Assembly: GCF_003056305.1 (NCBI RefSeq)
Contig: NZ_PYVX01000004.1
Location: 1-64,000 of the forward strand
Length of the DNA: 64,000 bases
Origin: Halomonas denitrificans
Lineage (GTDB): Bacteria; Pseudomonadota; Gammaproteobacteria; Pseudomonadales; Halomonadaceae
Direction: 5' to 3'
Part shown: positions 1 through 9,484 of the stretch, piece by piece
Position numbering within the stretch: position 1 is the stretch's first letter
How the letters are laid out: every line of letters begins with the position of its first letter
Notes under the pieces: generated by a model
Told to the model about the DNA's origin: nothing
What the model saw: the letters and a program-made list of their open reading frames with translations, nothing else
Databases searched by the model: none
Position numbers and translations under genes: made by a program

Positions 1-1
1 G

Positions 2-334
2 CCCGGCACGCTGATGATCGAGCCCACCGAGTCGGAGTCGCGCTACGAGATCGACCGCTTCTGCGACGCCATGATCGCGATCCGCGAGGAGATCGACGCG
101 GTGCAGCGCGGCGACTGGCCGGCGGACGACAACCCGCTGGTCAATGCCCCGCACACCATGGCCGACCTGATGGACGCGGCCTGGGAGCGCCCCTACTCGC
201 GTGAACTCGGCGCCTTCCCCTCCGAGGCGACCCGCGCCGCCAAGTACTGGCCTTCGGTCAACCGGGTCGATAACGTCTTCGGCGACCGGCAGCTGATCTG
301 CTCCTGCCCGAGCATCGACGAGTACCGCGATTGA
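2..334 (+). CDS. gcvP: Glycine dehydrogenase (decarboxylating), C-terminal part
   Basis: This is the last 110 codons of the P-protein of the glycine cleavage system, the PLP enzyme that decarboxylates glycine and passes the aminomethyl group to lipoyl-GcvH. The frame is open from the first bases of the window (P-G-T-L before the first Met), so the gene begins upstream. The [12 protein letters not shown] stretch and the C-terminal block [15 protein letters not shown] are characteristic of GcvP. The PLP lysine lies outside the window. A strong hairpin terminator follows about 70 nt downstream. Confidence 0.95.
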   Translation, partial: PGTLMIEPTESESRYEIDRFCDAMIAIREEIDAVQRGDWPADDNPLVNAPHTMADLMDAAWERPYSRELGAFPSEATRAAKYWPSVNRVDNVFGDRQLICSCPSIDEYRD

Positions 335-406
335 TACGCGGCTGAGGCATCGCGGCGGCGCCTCCCCGGCGCCGCCCGATCGCCAACGTCCGGGCTCCAA
401 CGACAA

Positions 407-432
407 GGGCCCCGCTTCGGCGGGGCCCTTTT
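407..432 (+). terminator. Rho-independent terminator after gcvP
   Basis: A perfect 9-bp GC-rich stem (GGGCCCCGC / GCGGGGCCC) closes a TTCG tetraloop and is followed by TTTT. It sits between gcvP and the convergent LysR gene. Confidence 0.85.
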
Positions 433-510
433 CTTGTAGAAGCTTTGGCGTTCCGGCCTCGGTCCTCGCTATGGATGAGAGTCCGGCGCCACCGACGCCG
501 CCCGGGGGGC

Positions 511-1419
511 TCAGCCCTCGATCACCTCGCCGTAGCCGAGGCGCTCGTGACGGCGCTGCTCGCGGTAGCCCTCGAGCAGGCGCACGTAGCGGCGCGGCAT
601 GTGCGCCCCGCTGCGGGTCACCAGGTAGAGGAACTCGTGGGAGGCGTGGGCCAGGGAGAGCGCCTTGACCTGGCGCTGCCAGGGCGAGGTCTCGAGCACC
701 ACCCGGGAGACCACCGCGAAGCCGAGCCCCCGGGCCACCGCGTCCAGCACCATGCCCACCTCATTAGTGAAGCCCTGGCGCGGGAAGTAGCTCATCGAAC
801 GGAAATCGGGGAAGTTGGCGCGCAGCAGCGCCCCGGCATGATCGTTGCCGCCCGGGTAGCCGATCACCCCGAGCGCCATCAGGTCGCCCAGGCCATTGCC
901 GGCGAAGTCCGCCGGCACCACCAGGCAGAGCGGCTCCTGGTGCCAGGCCTCGCAGTCGAGCTCCGGATGGCGCACCGACTCGGTGACGATGCCCAGGTCG
1001 TGACGGCCCGACAGCACGTCGGCGACGATCTCGCCGTTGAAGGCGAAGCTGTAGCTGACCGTGAGGCCCGGCTGCATCTGCTGCTGGCCGAGGATGAACG
1101 GGTAGAGCATCAGCCCGATGCTGCCCGGCGAGGCGAGGCGACACTCGCCACTGTCGAGGCTGTCATTGTCCAGGGAGTGGCGGAACTGCTCGTGCTCGGC
1201 GAACAGCTTGAGCGCGTAGTCGTAGGCGCGGCGCCCGGCCTCGGTGAGCACGAAGCGCCGCCCCTGGCGATCGAGCAGCGACTTGCCGAGGTACTGCTCG
1301 AGCTTGCGGACGTGCTGGCTGACGCCGGGCTGGGTCATCTCGAGGCGACGGGCGGTACGGGTGAAGCTGCCGGTCTCGACCAGCGTGATGAAGGTGCGAA
1401 AGTAGCGGGCGTTGAACAT
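511..1419 (-). CDS. LysR-family transcriptional regulator
   Basis: A 302-aa LysR-type regulator of typical length. The N-terminal winged helix-turn-helix (about residues 1-65) includes FTRTARRLEMTQPGVSQHVRK, the usual LysR recognition region. The remainder is the periplasmic-binding-like effector domain, ending in YREQRRHERLGYGEVIEG. It is transcribed divergently from ppnN across a 140-bp gap, so it may control ppnN or itself. No effector can be read from the sequence. Confidence 0.9.
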   Translation of the reverse strand: MFNARYFRTFITLVETGSFTRTARRLEMTQPGVSQHVRKLEQYLGKSLLDRQGRRFVLTEAGRRAYDYALKLFAEHEQFRHSLDNDSLDSGECRLASPGSIGLMLYPFILGQQQMQPGLTVSYSFAFNGEIVADVLSGRHDLGIVTESVRHPELDCEAWHQEPLCLVVPADFAGNGLGDLMALGVIGYPGGNDHAGALLRANFPDFRSMSYFPRQGFTNEVGMVLDAVARGLGFAVVSRVVLETSPWQRQVKALSLAHASHEFLYLVTRSGAHMPRRYVRLLEGYREQRRHERLGYGEVIEG

Positions 1420-1559
1420 GGGATGTCACGTCGAGGCGGTGGCCGGGCAGCGGTGATTCTACCAGCTCGCCGCGGCAGCCGCAGCGCTGCCCGCCCGACG
1501 GCCGCCGTGGTAGCATCGAGGCACGACCAATCCGGCCATGACGACAGGGAACGCCACGG

Positions 1560-2921
1560 ATGCCCGACACCATCTCCACCACCATCTCACCGGAAGGCAG
1601 CCTCGAGATCCTCTCCCAGCAGGAGGTCGAGCGGCTGCACGATACCTCCCGGAGCGGGCTGCACGACCTGCTGCGCAACTGTGCGCTGGCGGTGCTCAAC
1701 TGCGGCAACCTCACCGATGACGGCCTGGCCCTGCTCGAGACCTACCCCGACTTCGACATCGAGGTGCAGCAGCAGGACCGCGGCGTCAGGCTCAAGATCA
1801 CCAACGCCCCCGCCGAGGCCTTCGTCGACGGCAAGATGATCCGCGGCATCCGCGAGCACCTCTCGGCGGTGCTGCGCGACATCGTCTACGTCTACAACGA
1901 GATCCAGACCCGCCACCGCTTCGACCTGCAGACCGCGGAAGGCACCACCAATGCGGTGTTCCACATCCTGAGAAAGGCCGGCACCCTCAAGCCGGGCCGG
2001 GATCCGAGCCTGGTGGTCTGCTGGGGCGGGCACTCGATCTCCCGCGAGGAGTACGACTACACCAAGTCGGTGGGCTACCACCTGGGGCTTCGCGAGCTGG
2101 ATATCTGCACCGGCTGCGGCCCGGGCGCCATGAAGGGCCCCATGAAGGGCGCCAACGTGGCCCACGCCAAGCAGCGGCGCAGCCAGGGCCGCTACCTGGG
2201 GGTCTCGGAGCCCGGCATCATCGCCGCCGAGGCGCCCAACCCCATCGTCAACGAGCTGGTGGTGATGCCCGACATCGAGAAGCGCCTGGAGGCCTTCGTG
2301 CGCCTCGGCCACGGCATCCTGGTCTTCCCCGGCGGCGTGGGCACCGCCGAGGAGATCCTCTACCTGCTCGGCATCCTGCTCCACCCGGACAACGCCGACA
2401 TGGAGCTGCCGGTGATCTTCACCGGCCCGGCGAGCGCCGCCGACTACTTCAAGCGCATCGACGAGTTCCTGGTCTACACCCTGGGCGAGGAGGTGCGCGA
2501 GCACTACCGCATCATCGTCGACGACCCCGTCGAGGTCGCGCGCGCCATGCGCGTGAACATCGACCGGGTCGCCGAGTACCGCCGCAGCCGCCAGGACGCC
2601 TTCTACTACAACTGGCGGCTGACCGTGGCGCGCAACTTCCAGGAGCCCTTCGCGCCCACCCACGAGGCCATGGCGAGCCTGGCGCTCCACCGGGAGCAAC
2701 CGGTGCACGAGCTCGCCGCCAACCTGCGCCGCGCCTTCTCGGGGATCGTCGCCGGCAACGTCAAGGAGCAGGGCCTGCGCGCCATCGAGGCCCACGGCCC
2801 CTTCCGGCTGCACGCCGAGCCGGAGCTGATGGCGCGCCTGGACGAGCTGCTCTCCTCCTTCGTCGATCAGGGGCGCATGAAGCTCGCCGGCGACTACGTG
2901 CCCTGCTACACGCTGGGATAG
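1560..2921 (+). CDS. ppnN: Pyrimidine/purine nucleotide 5'-monophosphate nucleosidase
   Basis: A 453-aa cytosolic protein, essentially the length of E. coli PpnN (YgdH, 454 aa). PpnN hydrolyses nucleoside monophosphates to base plus ribose 5-phosphate and is stimulated by (p)ppGpp. The central LOG/lysine-decarboxylase-like Rossmann core shows GCGPGAMKGPMKGA and the PGGVGTAEEILYLLG signature. Flanking N- and C-terminal domains match the PpnN architecture. The ATG follows an AGGGA ribosome-binding site. The gene is monocistronic: a LysR gene diverges upstream and a hairpin terminator follows. Confidence 0.92.
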   Translation: MPDTISTTISPEGSLEILSQQEVERLHDTSRSGLHDLLRNCALAVLNCGNLTDDGLALLETYPDFDIEVQQQDRGVRLKITNAPAEAFVDGKMIRGIREHLSAVLRDIVYVYNEIQTRHRFDLQTAEGTTNAVFHILRKAGTLKPGRDPSLVVCWGGHSISREEYDYTKSVGYHLGLRELDICTGCGPGAMKGPMKGANVAHAKQRRSQGRYLGVSEPGIIAAEAPNPIVNELVVMPDIEKRLEAFVRLGHGILVFPGGVGTAEEILYLLGILLHPDNADMELPVIFTGPASAADYFKRIDEFLVYTLGEEVREHYRIIVDDPVEVARAMRVNIDRVAEYRRSRQDAFYYNWRLTVARNFQEPFAPTHEAMASLALHREQPVHELAANLRRAFSGIVAGNVKEQGLRAIEAHGPFRLHAEPELMARLDELLSSFVDQGRMKLAGDYVPCYTLG

Positions 2922-2966
2922 CCCCACACCGCTCCTGACAGGGCGCGCCCCATCCCGCAGCAACAA

Positions 2967-2993
2967 GGAAACCCGCCAGACAGGCGGGTTTCC
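2967..2993. terminator. Hairpin terminator between ppnN and the convergent gene
   Basis: An 11-bp inverted repeat (GGAAACCCGCC / GGCGGGTTTCC) with a short loop. It can serve ppnN on the plus strand and the membrane-protein gene arriving on the minus strand. Confidence 0.75.
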
Positions 2994-3045
2994 TGTGTCT
3001 CACGACCGGTATCGCGCGCCCCGACGCCGAGGTGGGCGCTGCACG

Positions 3046-3414
3046 CTAGGCGCGCACGGGACGCCACCACAGCCAGAGCGCATGCAGCAGCAGGCCCAGG
3101 GTGGCGCCGTGGGAGGCGATGAGCTCCCAGCCGAAGAAGTCGCTGGTCAGGGCGTGCCAGGCGGTCATGCCGACCGCGCCCAACCCCAGGCAGAGCCCCA
3201 GCCGACGCACCAGCCCCGGCAGGCGCGCGCGCGCCTCCTCGCCGAGCATCCGCCACTGCAGAAGGGTCGCGATGGCGACCACGGCGAGCGCCATCAGCAT
3301 CAGCGACTGGCGCGTCTCGAGCCCGGCGGCCAGATAGCGCGGCAGGGTCGCCAGCATCAGCACGCCAAGCCCCAGCAGCAGGCTCACGCGTTCCGCGGTC
3401 GGTGTGGCGCCCAT
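3046..3414 (-). CDS. Small four-helix membrane protein of unknown function
   Basis: A 122-aa protein with about four hydrophobic segments (near residues 10-30, 37-55, 70-90 and 98-117) and short charged loops, so an inner-membrane protein. I do not recognise a family. Its ATG lies one base after the stop of the upstream flavodoxin gene, so the two are almost certainly co-transcribed and translationally coupled. No catalytic motif is visible. Confidence 0.7.
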   Translation of the reverse strand: MGATPTAERVSLLLGLGVLMLATLPRYLAAGLETRQSLMLMALAVVAIATLLQWRMLGEEARARLPGLVRRLGLCLGLGAVGMTAWHALTSDFFGWELIASHGATLGLLLHALWLWWRPVRA

Positions 3415-3415
3415 C

Positions 3416-3880
3416 TCAGGCCACCTTCAGCTGCTGGGCGTCGATCCACTCCTCGACCCAGGGCAGCGCGGCGTCATCGGCCATGAAGGTCTCCATGGCG
3501 TCGATCTCGAGGCGCTCGCCAAGCCGCTGGGCGCCCTGCCCCTCGAGCAGCTCGTCGAGGTAACGCCCCGCGCCGCAGAAGGTGTCGCCGTAGGAGCTGT
3601 CGCCCAGGGCGATCAGGCCATAGCGCAGGGAGCCGAGGCCGGGGCTCTGCTCCTCGAGCGCCCGGGCGAAAGGCACGATGTTGCCGGGCAGATCGCCGCT
3701 GCCGGTGGTGGAGACGCAGAACAGCGCCAGGTCGGTGGGCGAGCCGATGAGGTCATCCAGGGTCGGCTGGTCGAAGATCGCCACCTCGTAACCGGCCTCC
3801 TCGAAGAGCGGCTTGACCTGTTCGGCGACGTCCAGGGCACCGCCATACATGGTGCCTACGATGATCTTGAGCATGGGCAT
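3416..3880 (-). CDS. Flavodoxin-domain protein (MioC-like)
   Basis: A 154-aa single-domain flavodoxin. The FMN phosphate loop is near the N-terminus (IIVGTMYGGALDVAEQ) and a second flavin loop is FCVSTTGSGDLPGNI, followed by the ALGDSSYGDTFCGAG block. This is the short-chain type resembling MioC and the flavodoxin domain of sulfite reductase; it should bind FMN and carry electrons in the cytosol. Several in-frame ATGs lie close together, so the exact start is uncertain by a few codons. A membrane-protein gene follows one base downstream. Confidence 0.85.
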   Translation of the reverse strand: MPMLKIIVGTMYGGALDVAEQVKPLFEEAGYEVAIFDQPTLDDLIGSPTDLALFCVSTTGSGDLPGNIVPFARALEEQSPGLGSLRYGLIALGDSSYGDTFCGAGRYLDELLEGQGAQRLGERLEIDAMETFMADDAALPWVEEWIDAQQLKVA

Positions 3881-3951
3881 GTCATGGATTTACCTGAGAA
3901 TTTCACTCGGATATTAACACGAGGGTGCGGCATGGGGCCACGCCGCGACGA

Positions 3952-3980
3952 CTGCCCTGCCGAGGGAGACCGAGTATAAT
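3952..3980 (+). promoter_or_regulatory. Candidate sigma-70 promoter for the DUF2788 gene
   Basis: A consensus -10 TATAAT (3975-3980) lies 17 bp after a weak -35 (CTGCCC). A start near 3987 would give a leader of about 27 nt before the ATG at 4014. Confidence 0.5.
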
Positions 3981-4013
3981 GGTCGGACATTCCCCCTTCC
4001 TGCAGGAGACATC

Positions 4014-4223
4014 ATGCGGCACGCCTTCGAGACCTGGATCACGCCGATCATGATCGGCGGCCTGATCCTCTTCATGTGCTTCATCATCTGGGATCTGGCC
4101 AAGAAGTCCCGGGCCGGACGCTTCGGCACCATCATGCTGTTCGTGGTGCTGGGCGCCGGGATGCTGGGCTACGTGCTGAAGGTGGTGATCACCTGGACGC
4201 TGGAGAGCGGCGTCGGCGTCTAG
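4014..4223 (+). CDS. DUF2788 family small membrane protein
   Basis: A 69-aa protein with two hydrophobic helices (about residues 10-28 and 38-60) separated by the basic loop DLAKKSRAGRFG. Size and layout match DUF2788 proteins of gammaproteobacteria, whose function is unknown. It has a good ribosome-binding site (AGGAGA), its own likely promoter and a terminator hairpin, so it is probably monocistronic. Confidence 0.75.
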   Translation: MRHAFETWITPIMIGGLILFMCFIIWDLAKKSRAGRFGTIMLFVVLGAGMLGYVLKVVITWTLESGVGV

Positions 4224-4249
4224 CCCCTCCTGGCACCGGCGCCAACGCG

Positions 4250-4277
4250 AAGACGCCACTCCGGGGAGTGGCGTCTT
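4250..4277. terminator. Convergent terminator between DUF2788 gene and ihfA
   Basis: A 12- to 13-bp inverted repeat (AAGACGCCACTCC / GGAGTGGCGTCTT) sits between two convergent genes and can act in both directions. Confidence 0.7.
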
Positions 4278-4310
4278 GCGTGGCGACCGTCGGCGCGGGA
4301 CGGGAGGCGC

Positions 4311-4613
4311 TCAGTGCACCTCGCCCTCGTACCCCTCGACTTGGCTCTTGAGCTTCTGACCGGGCCGAAAGGTGACCACGCGCCGGGCGGAGATGGGGAT
4401 CTCCTCGCCCGTCTTCGGGTTGCGACCGGGGCGCTCGCGCTTGTCGCGCAGGTCGAAGTTGCCGAACCCCGACAGCTTGACCTGCTCGTTCTCGCGCAGA
4501 CAGCCGCGGATCTCCTCGAAGAAGGCCTCCACCATGGACTTGGCCTCGCGCTTGGAGAGGCCAAGTTCGGCGTGCAGATGTTCGGCCAGTTCCGCCTTGG
4601 TCAACGCACCCAT
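4311..4613 (-). CDS. ihfA: Integration host factor subunit alpha
   Basis: A 100-aa HU/IHF-family DNA-bending protein. The [14 protein letters not shown]-terminus, [23 protein letters not shown] and the DNA-intercalating arm [12 protein letters not shown] are diagnostic of IhfA. A longer frame begins at 4682 but overlaps the end of pheT. The ATG at 4613 is chosen because it gives the family's N-terminus and has a GAGGAC ribosome-binding site. The position directly after pheT is the conserved pheST-ihfA arrangement of gammaproteobacteria. Confidence 0.96.
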   Translation of the reverse strand: MGALTKAELAEHLHAELGLSKREAKSMVEAFFEEIRGCLRENEQVKLSGFGNFDLRDKRERPGRNPKTGEEIPISARRVVTFRPGQKLKSQVEGYEGEVH

Positions 4614-4678
4614 GTTGTCGTCCTCGTGGCGCAGGTCCTGCCGATCGCCGGGGCGCGCCGCCCTGTCTCGCGACGCGG

Positions 4679-7057
4679 TCATGAACGCAGCTCGGCGCCC
4701 AGGTGCTGCTGCGATTCCGCGACGATGGCATCAACCAACTGATTGATTTCCTCGTCATTAAGCGTGCGCGAAGGATGCTGCCAGGTCAAGCCCAGGGCCA
4801 CGCTCTTGCGCCCCTCCGGCACGCCCTTGCCCTGATAGACATCGAACAGGTGCGAGTCCACCAGCCACTCGCCCGCCTGGCCGCGAATGGTATCGAGCAG
4901 CGCCTGGACCGGCAGGTCGGCGTCGACCAGGAAGGCCAGGTCGCGACGCACCTCGGGATGGCGCGACAGCGGCGTGAAGGCCGGCACCCGGCCCTGGGTG
5001 AGCGCATCGAGGCGCACCTCGAAGAGCAGCGCATCGACCTTGAGGCCCAGCTTGGCGCGCACCGCCGGGTGCAGGGTGCCGATCCAGCCGGCCTCCTCGC
5101 CGCGGTGCAGGATGCGTGCGCACTGCCCAGGATGCAGGGCCGGATGCTCGCCCGGCTCGAAGCGCCACGCCTCGGGCTCGCCCAGGGCCAGCAGGCTCTC
5201 GAGGTCGCCCTTGAGGTCGAAGAAGTCGACCGCGGCCTTGTCGCCGGACCAGCCCTCGGGCTCGCGGGGCCCGCAGACCAGCGCGCCGAGCATCGGGATC
5301 TGGTGCAGGTGGTCGAGCTCGCCGCGGAACACCAGGCCGGTCTCGAACAGCCGCACCCGGTTCTGCTGGCGGTTCAGGTTGTGCGTGAGGGCACGCACCA
5401 GGCCCGGGAAGAGGCTTGCGCGCATCACCGACAGGTCACTGGAGATGGGATTGGCGAGCGCCGGCGAGACGGCCTCGGGGTGCAGCGCCTGCTGCAGCTC
5501 CGGGGCGACGAAGCTGTAGGTCACCGCCTCCTGGTAGCCGCGGGCGACCATCTGGCGACGCAGCCGGCCGAGCGGCGTGTGGGCCTCGTCGGCCGGGCGC
5601 AGTGCCAGGCGCAGCTGGGGACGACGCACCGGCAGGCGGTTGTAGCCGTGGATGCGCGCCACCTCCTCGATGAGGTCCTCCTCGATGGCGATGTCGAACC
5701 GCCAGCTCGGCACCTGTACCGTCCAGCCCTCGCCGGTGGCGGTGACGCCGAGCCCCAGGCGCTCGAGGATCTCGGCGACCTCGTCCGCCGGCAGCGACTT
5801 GCCGAGCGCCTGCTCGAGGCGCGCCGCACGCAGGGTCGCCTGGCGGGCGCCGGGCAGGTGCGCCTCGCTCGCCACCTCGACCAGCGGACCCGGCTCGCCG
5901 CCGGTGATCTCGATCAGCAGCGCGGTGGCGCGCTCGGCGGCCTCGCGGGCGAGGGACGGATCGACGCCGCGCTCGAAGCGGTGGGAGGCATCGGTGTGCA
6001 GGCCATAGCGACGGCCCTGGCCGGCCACGGCCAGCGGCGAGAAGAAGGCCGACTCGAGGAAGATGTCCCGGGTCTCGGCGGTCACGCCGGAGTGCTCGCC
6101 GCCCATGATGCCGGCGATGGCCAGCGGGCCCCGCTCGTCGGCGATCACCAGGGTCTCGCCCTCGAGGGTGATCTCCTGGCCGTCGAGCAGCACCAGGCGC
6201 TCGCCCTCGCGGGCCAGGCGCACGATCACGCTGCCGTGCAGGTTGGCCCGGTCGAAGGCGTGCAGCGGCTGGCCGAGCTCCAGCATCACGTAGTTGGTGA
6301 CGTCCACCACCGGATCGATGGAGCGGATGCCGCTGCGGCGCAGCCGCTCGACCATCCACAGCGGCGTCTCGGCGGTGACGTCGACCCCCTTGATCAGCCG
6401 GCCGAGGTAGCGCGGGCAGCGCTCACCGTCCTCGACGCGCACCGGGAAGGTCTCGTCGTGGACCGGCGCCACCGGGGCGAGCTCGGGGCCCTGGACCGCC
6501 AGGCGGTTGAGCACCCCGACCTCGCGGGCCAGGCCCTTGAGGCTCAGGCAGTCGCCGCGATTGGGCGTGAGGTCGACCTCGATGGTGTGGTCATCGAGCC
6601 CCATGAAGGCGCGGAAGTCCTCGCCCACCGGCGCGTCGGCCGGCAGCTCGAGGATGCCGTCGGAGGTCTCCTCCTCGAGGCCAAGCTCCGAGGCGGAGCA
6701 GATCATGCCGCGGGACTCGACGCCCCGCAGCTTGGCCTTCTTGATCTTGAAGTCGCCGGGCAGCACGGCGCCGACCCGGGCGAAGGCGACCCGCTGGCCC
6801 TCGGCCACGTTGGGGGCGCCACAGACCACCTGGACCCGCTCGCCGCTGCCGTCCTCGACCTGGCAGACGTTGAGCTTGTCGGCGTCCGGGTGCGGGGCCT
6901 TGGCCACCACCTGGGCGACCACCACGTCGCTGAAGCGCGCGGCCACGGGCTCCACGCCGTCGACCTCGAGGCCGGCCATGGTGATCTGGTCGGCGAGCGC
7001 CTGGGTAGAGAGGGCCGGCGAGACCCAGTCGCGCAGCCACTGTTCGGAAAATTTCAT
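4679..7057 (-). CDS. pheT: Phenylalanine--tRNA ligase beta subunit
   Basis: A 792-aa protein of normal length for bacterial PheT. With PheS it forms the (alpha-beta)2 enzyme that charges tRNA-Phe; the beta subunit carries the editing site and tRNA-binding regions. Visible are the N-terminal [14 protein letters not shown] start, the EMAP-like tRNA-binding domain (about 40-150), the B3/B4 editing region (about 200-400), B5, and the C-terminal ferredoxin-fold anticodon-binding domain (about 695-790, [18 protein letters not shown]). It lies 34 nt downstream of pheS in the same operon. Confidence 0.97.
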   Translation of the reverse strand: MKFSEQWLRDWVSPALSTQALADQITMAGLEVDGVEPVAARFSDVVVAQVVAKAPHPDADKLNVCQVEDGSGERVQVVCGAPNVAEGQRVAFARVGAVLPGDFKIKKAKLRGVESRGMICSASELGLEEETSDGILELPADAPVGEDFRAFMGLDDHTIEVDLTPNRGDCLSLKGLAREVGVLNRLAVQGPELAPVAPVHDETFPVRVEDGERCPRYLGRLIKGVDVTAETPLWMVERLRRSGIRSIDPVVDVTNYVMLELGQPLHAFDRANLHGSVIVRLAREGERLVLLDGQEITLEGETLVIADERGPLAIAGIMGGEHSGVTAETRDIFLESAFFSPLAVAGQGRRYGLHTDASHRFERGVDPSLAREAAERATALLIEITGGEPGPLVEVASEAHLPGARQATLRAARLEQALGKSLPADEVAEILERLGLGVTATGEGWTVQVPSWRFDIAIEEDLIEEVARIHGYNRLPVRRPQLRLALRPADEAHTPLGRLRRQMVARGYQEAVTYSFVAPELQQALHPEAVSPALANPISSDLSVMRASLFPGLVRALTHNLNRQQNRVRLFETGLVFRGELDHLHQIPMLGALVCGPREPEGWSGDKAAVDFFDLKGDLESLLALGEPEAWRFEPGEHPALHPGQCARILHRGEEAGWIGTLHPAVRAKLGLKVDALLFEVRLDALTQGRVPAFTPLSRHPEVRRDLAFLVDADLPVQALLDTIRGQAGEWLVDSHLFDVYQGKGVPEGRKSVALGLTWQHPSRTLNDEEINQLVDAIVAESQQHLGAELRS

Positions 7058-7091
7058 GACAACTCCTGTGTTCTGCGTATCCGGTGGTCGA

Positions 7092-8146
<1,055 letters not shown>

Positions 8147-8149
<3 letters not shown>

Positions 8150-8181
8150 AAAACAGGGGAAGAGCGGCTGCTCTTCCCCTG
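8147..8181 (-). terminator. Terminator/attenuator between rplT and pheS
   Basis: On the minus strand a perfect 12-bp stem (CAGGGGAAGAGC / GCTCTTCCCCTG) with an AGCC loop is followed by seven T residues, a textbook intrinsic terminator. It lies inside the translation operon, so it probably sets partial readthrough into pheST. The E. coli pheST operon is attenuated at this point, but no clear Phe-rich leader peptide precedes the hairpin here. Confidence 0.85.
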
Positions 8182-8238
8182 CGACGATCACGGACCGGCG
8201 GTGCGACACGAGCCGCTCACCGGCCAGGGTCGACTCCC

Positions 8239-8592
8239 TTACTGGGCAGCCTTGGCCTTCTCGACGATGGCGGCAAAGGCAGCCTTCTCGTGAACGGCCA
8301 GATCGGCCAGCACCTTGCGGTCGATCTCGATACCGGCCTTCTTCAGGCCGCCGACGAAGCGGCTGTAGGACAGGCCGTGCTGGCGGGCACCGGCGTTGAT
8401 ACGCTGGATCCACAGGGCACGGAACTGACGCTTGCGCTGGCGACGGTCGCGGTACGCATACTGGCCGGCCTTGATGACGGCCTGCTTGGCGACGCGAAAG
8501 ACGCGCGAACGGGCACCGTAGTAACCCTTGGCCTGCTTCAGAATCTTCTTGTGACGACGACGTGCGACGACACCACGCTTGACGCGAGTCAT
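8239..8592 (-). CDS. rplT: Large ribosomal subunit protein bL20
   Basis: A 117-aa basic protein that binds 23S rRNA and is needed for early 50S assembly. [20 protein letters not shown] and the [17 protein letters not shown] block are diagnostic. Order infC-rpmI-rplT is conserved; in E. coli L20 represses its own operon by binding the infC-rpmI leader region. Confidence 0.98.
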   Translation of the reverse strand: MTRVKRGVVARRRHKKILKQAKGYYGARSRVFRVAKQAVIKAGQYAYRDRRQRKRQFRALWIQRINAGARQHGLSYSRFVGGLKKAGIEIDRKVLADLAVHEKAAFAAIVEKAKAAQ

Positions 8593-8629
8593 GGCTTTCT
8601 CCTGACGTTAAAGGGGTACACCCGGGAAG

Positions 8630-8824
8630 TTACAGAGTCGGCAGCATCCGCTGGATGAGCGGCTTGTCGGCGGCGTGGATCTGCTTCATCCCACGCAGCT
8701 GGCGCTTCCGCTTGGTGGTCTTCTTGGTCAGGATGTGGCTACGGAACGACTGCTTGTGCTTGAAGCCGTTGGCCGTCTTCTTGAAGCGCTTGGCAGCGCC
8801 GCTGTTGCTCTTGATCTTCGGCAT
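8630..8824 (-). CDS. rpmI: Large ribosomal subunit protein bL35
   Basis: A 64-aa highly basic protein: [17 protein letters not shown] at the N-terminus and the [12 protein letters not shown] region are typical of L35. A longer frame from 8881 is open but adds 19 residues foreign to the family, so the ATG at 8824 is used. It lies between infC and rplT. Confidence 0.97.
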   Translation of the reverse strand: MPKIKSNSGAAKRFKKTANGFKHKQSFRSHILTKKTTKRKRQLRGMKQIHAADKPLIQRMLPTL

Positions 8825-8911
8825 GAGACTAACTCCGCTCGAGGTTTTTTCAGAAAATTCGGGGCCGCCGGAAGGCATCACTGCCTTCCGGCCGTTGAAC
8901 GGGCCGTCGAA

Positions 8912-9451
8912 TCACTTCTTCTTAGGGGCAATGATCATGATCATCTGGCGCCCTTCCATCTTCGGGAAGGACTCCACGGTGCCCAGGTCCTCGAGGTCAG
9001 AGGCGATCCGCTCCATCAGCTTGCGGCCGATGTCCTGGTGCGCCATTTCACGACCGCGAAAACGCAGGGTGACCTTACCCTTGTCGCCACCTTCGAGGAA
9101 ACGCGTCAGGTTCTTCATCTTGACCTGATAGTCGCCCTCGTCGGTGCCAGGCCGGAATTTCACTTCCTTGACCTGGATCTGCTTCGTCTTCTTCTTCTGA
9201 GCAGACTTCTGCTTCTTCTGCTCGAAGACGAACTTGCCGTAATCCATGATCTTGCAGACGATGGGATCGGCGTTGGAAATCTGTACGAGGTCCATTCCGG
9301 CCGCTTCGGCTCGCTCCAGCGCCTCGCTGGTGGGCACGACGCCCAACTGTTCGCCGTCGCTGTCGATCAGGCGAACCTGATCCTCGGTAATGCGCTCGTT
9401 CATCGGGGGGCGTTTATCCTGAACGCGCCCTCTTGGGTTGCTTCGCTTGAT
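8912..9451 (-). CDS. infC: Translation initiation factor IF-3 (AUC start)
   Basis: IF-3 prevents premature subunit joining and discriminates against non-AUG starts. Conserved regions include [14 protein letters not shown], the [14 protein letters not shown] linker, [14 protein letters not shown] and [12 protein letters not shown]. The first in-frame ATG (9403) would truncate the N-domain and lacks a good ribosome-binding site. Sixteen codons upstream is ATC AAG CGA (9451), matching the Ile-Lys-Arg that opens pseudomonad IF-3, with GGAG 8 nt before it (9460-9463). Starting there gives 179 aa, the usual length. Other gammaproteobacteria use AUU, which makes IF-3 repress its own mRNA. Confidence 0.9.
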   Translation of the reverse strand: MKRSNPRGRVQDKRPPMNERITEDQVRLIDSDGEQLGVVPTSEALERAEAAGMDLVQISNADPIVCKIMDYGKFVFEQKKQKSAQKKKTKQIQVKEVKFRPGTDEGDYQVKMKNLTRFLEGGDKGKVTLRFRGREMAHQDIGRKLMERIASDLEDLGTVESFPKMEGRQMIMIIAPKKK

Positions 9452-9484
9452 GGTTCCGTCTCCACTATCGCTTGGAAGATGTCG

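Noticed and set aside
445..1839. Long plus-strand open frame antisense to the LysR gene and overlapping ppnN
   Set aside because: His/Ala/Arg/Gly-rich composition typical of GC-rich antisense frames; two well-recognised genes occupy the same DNA.
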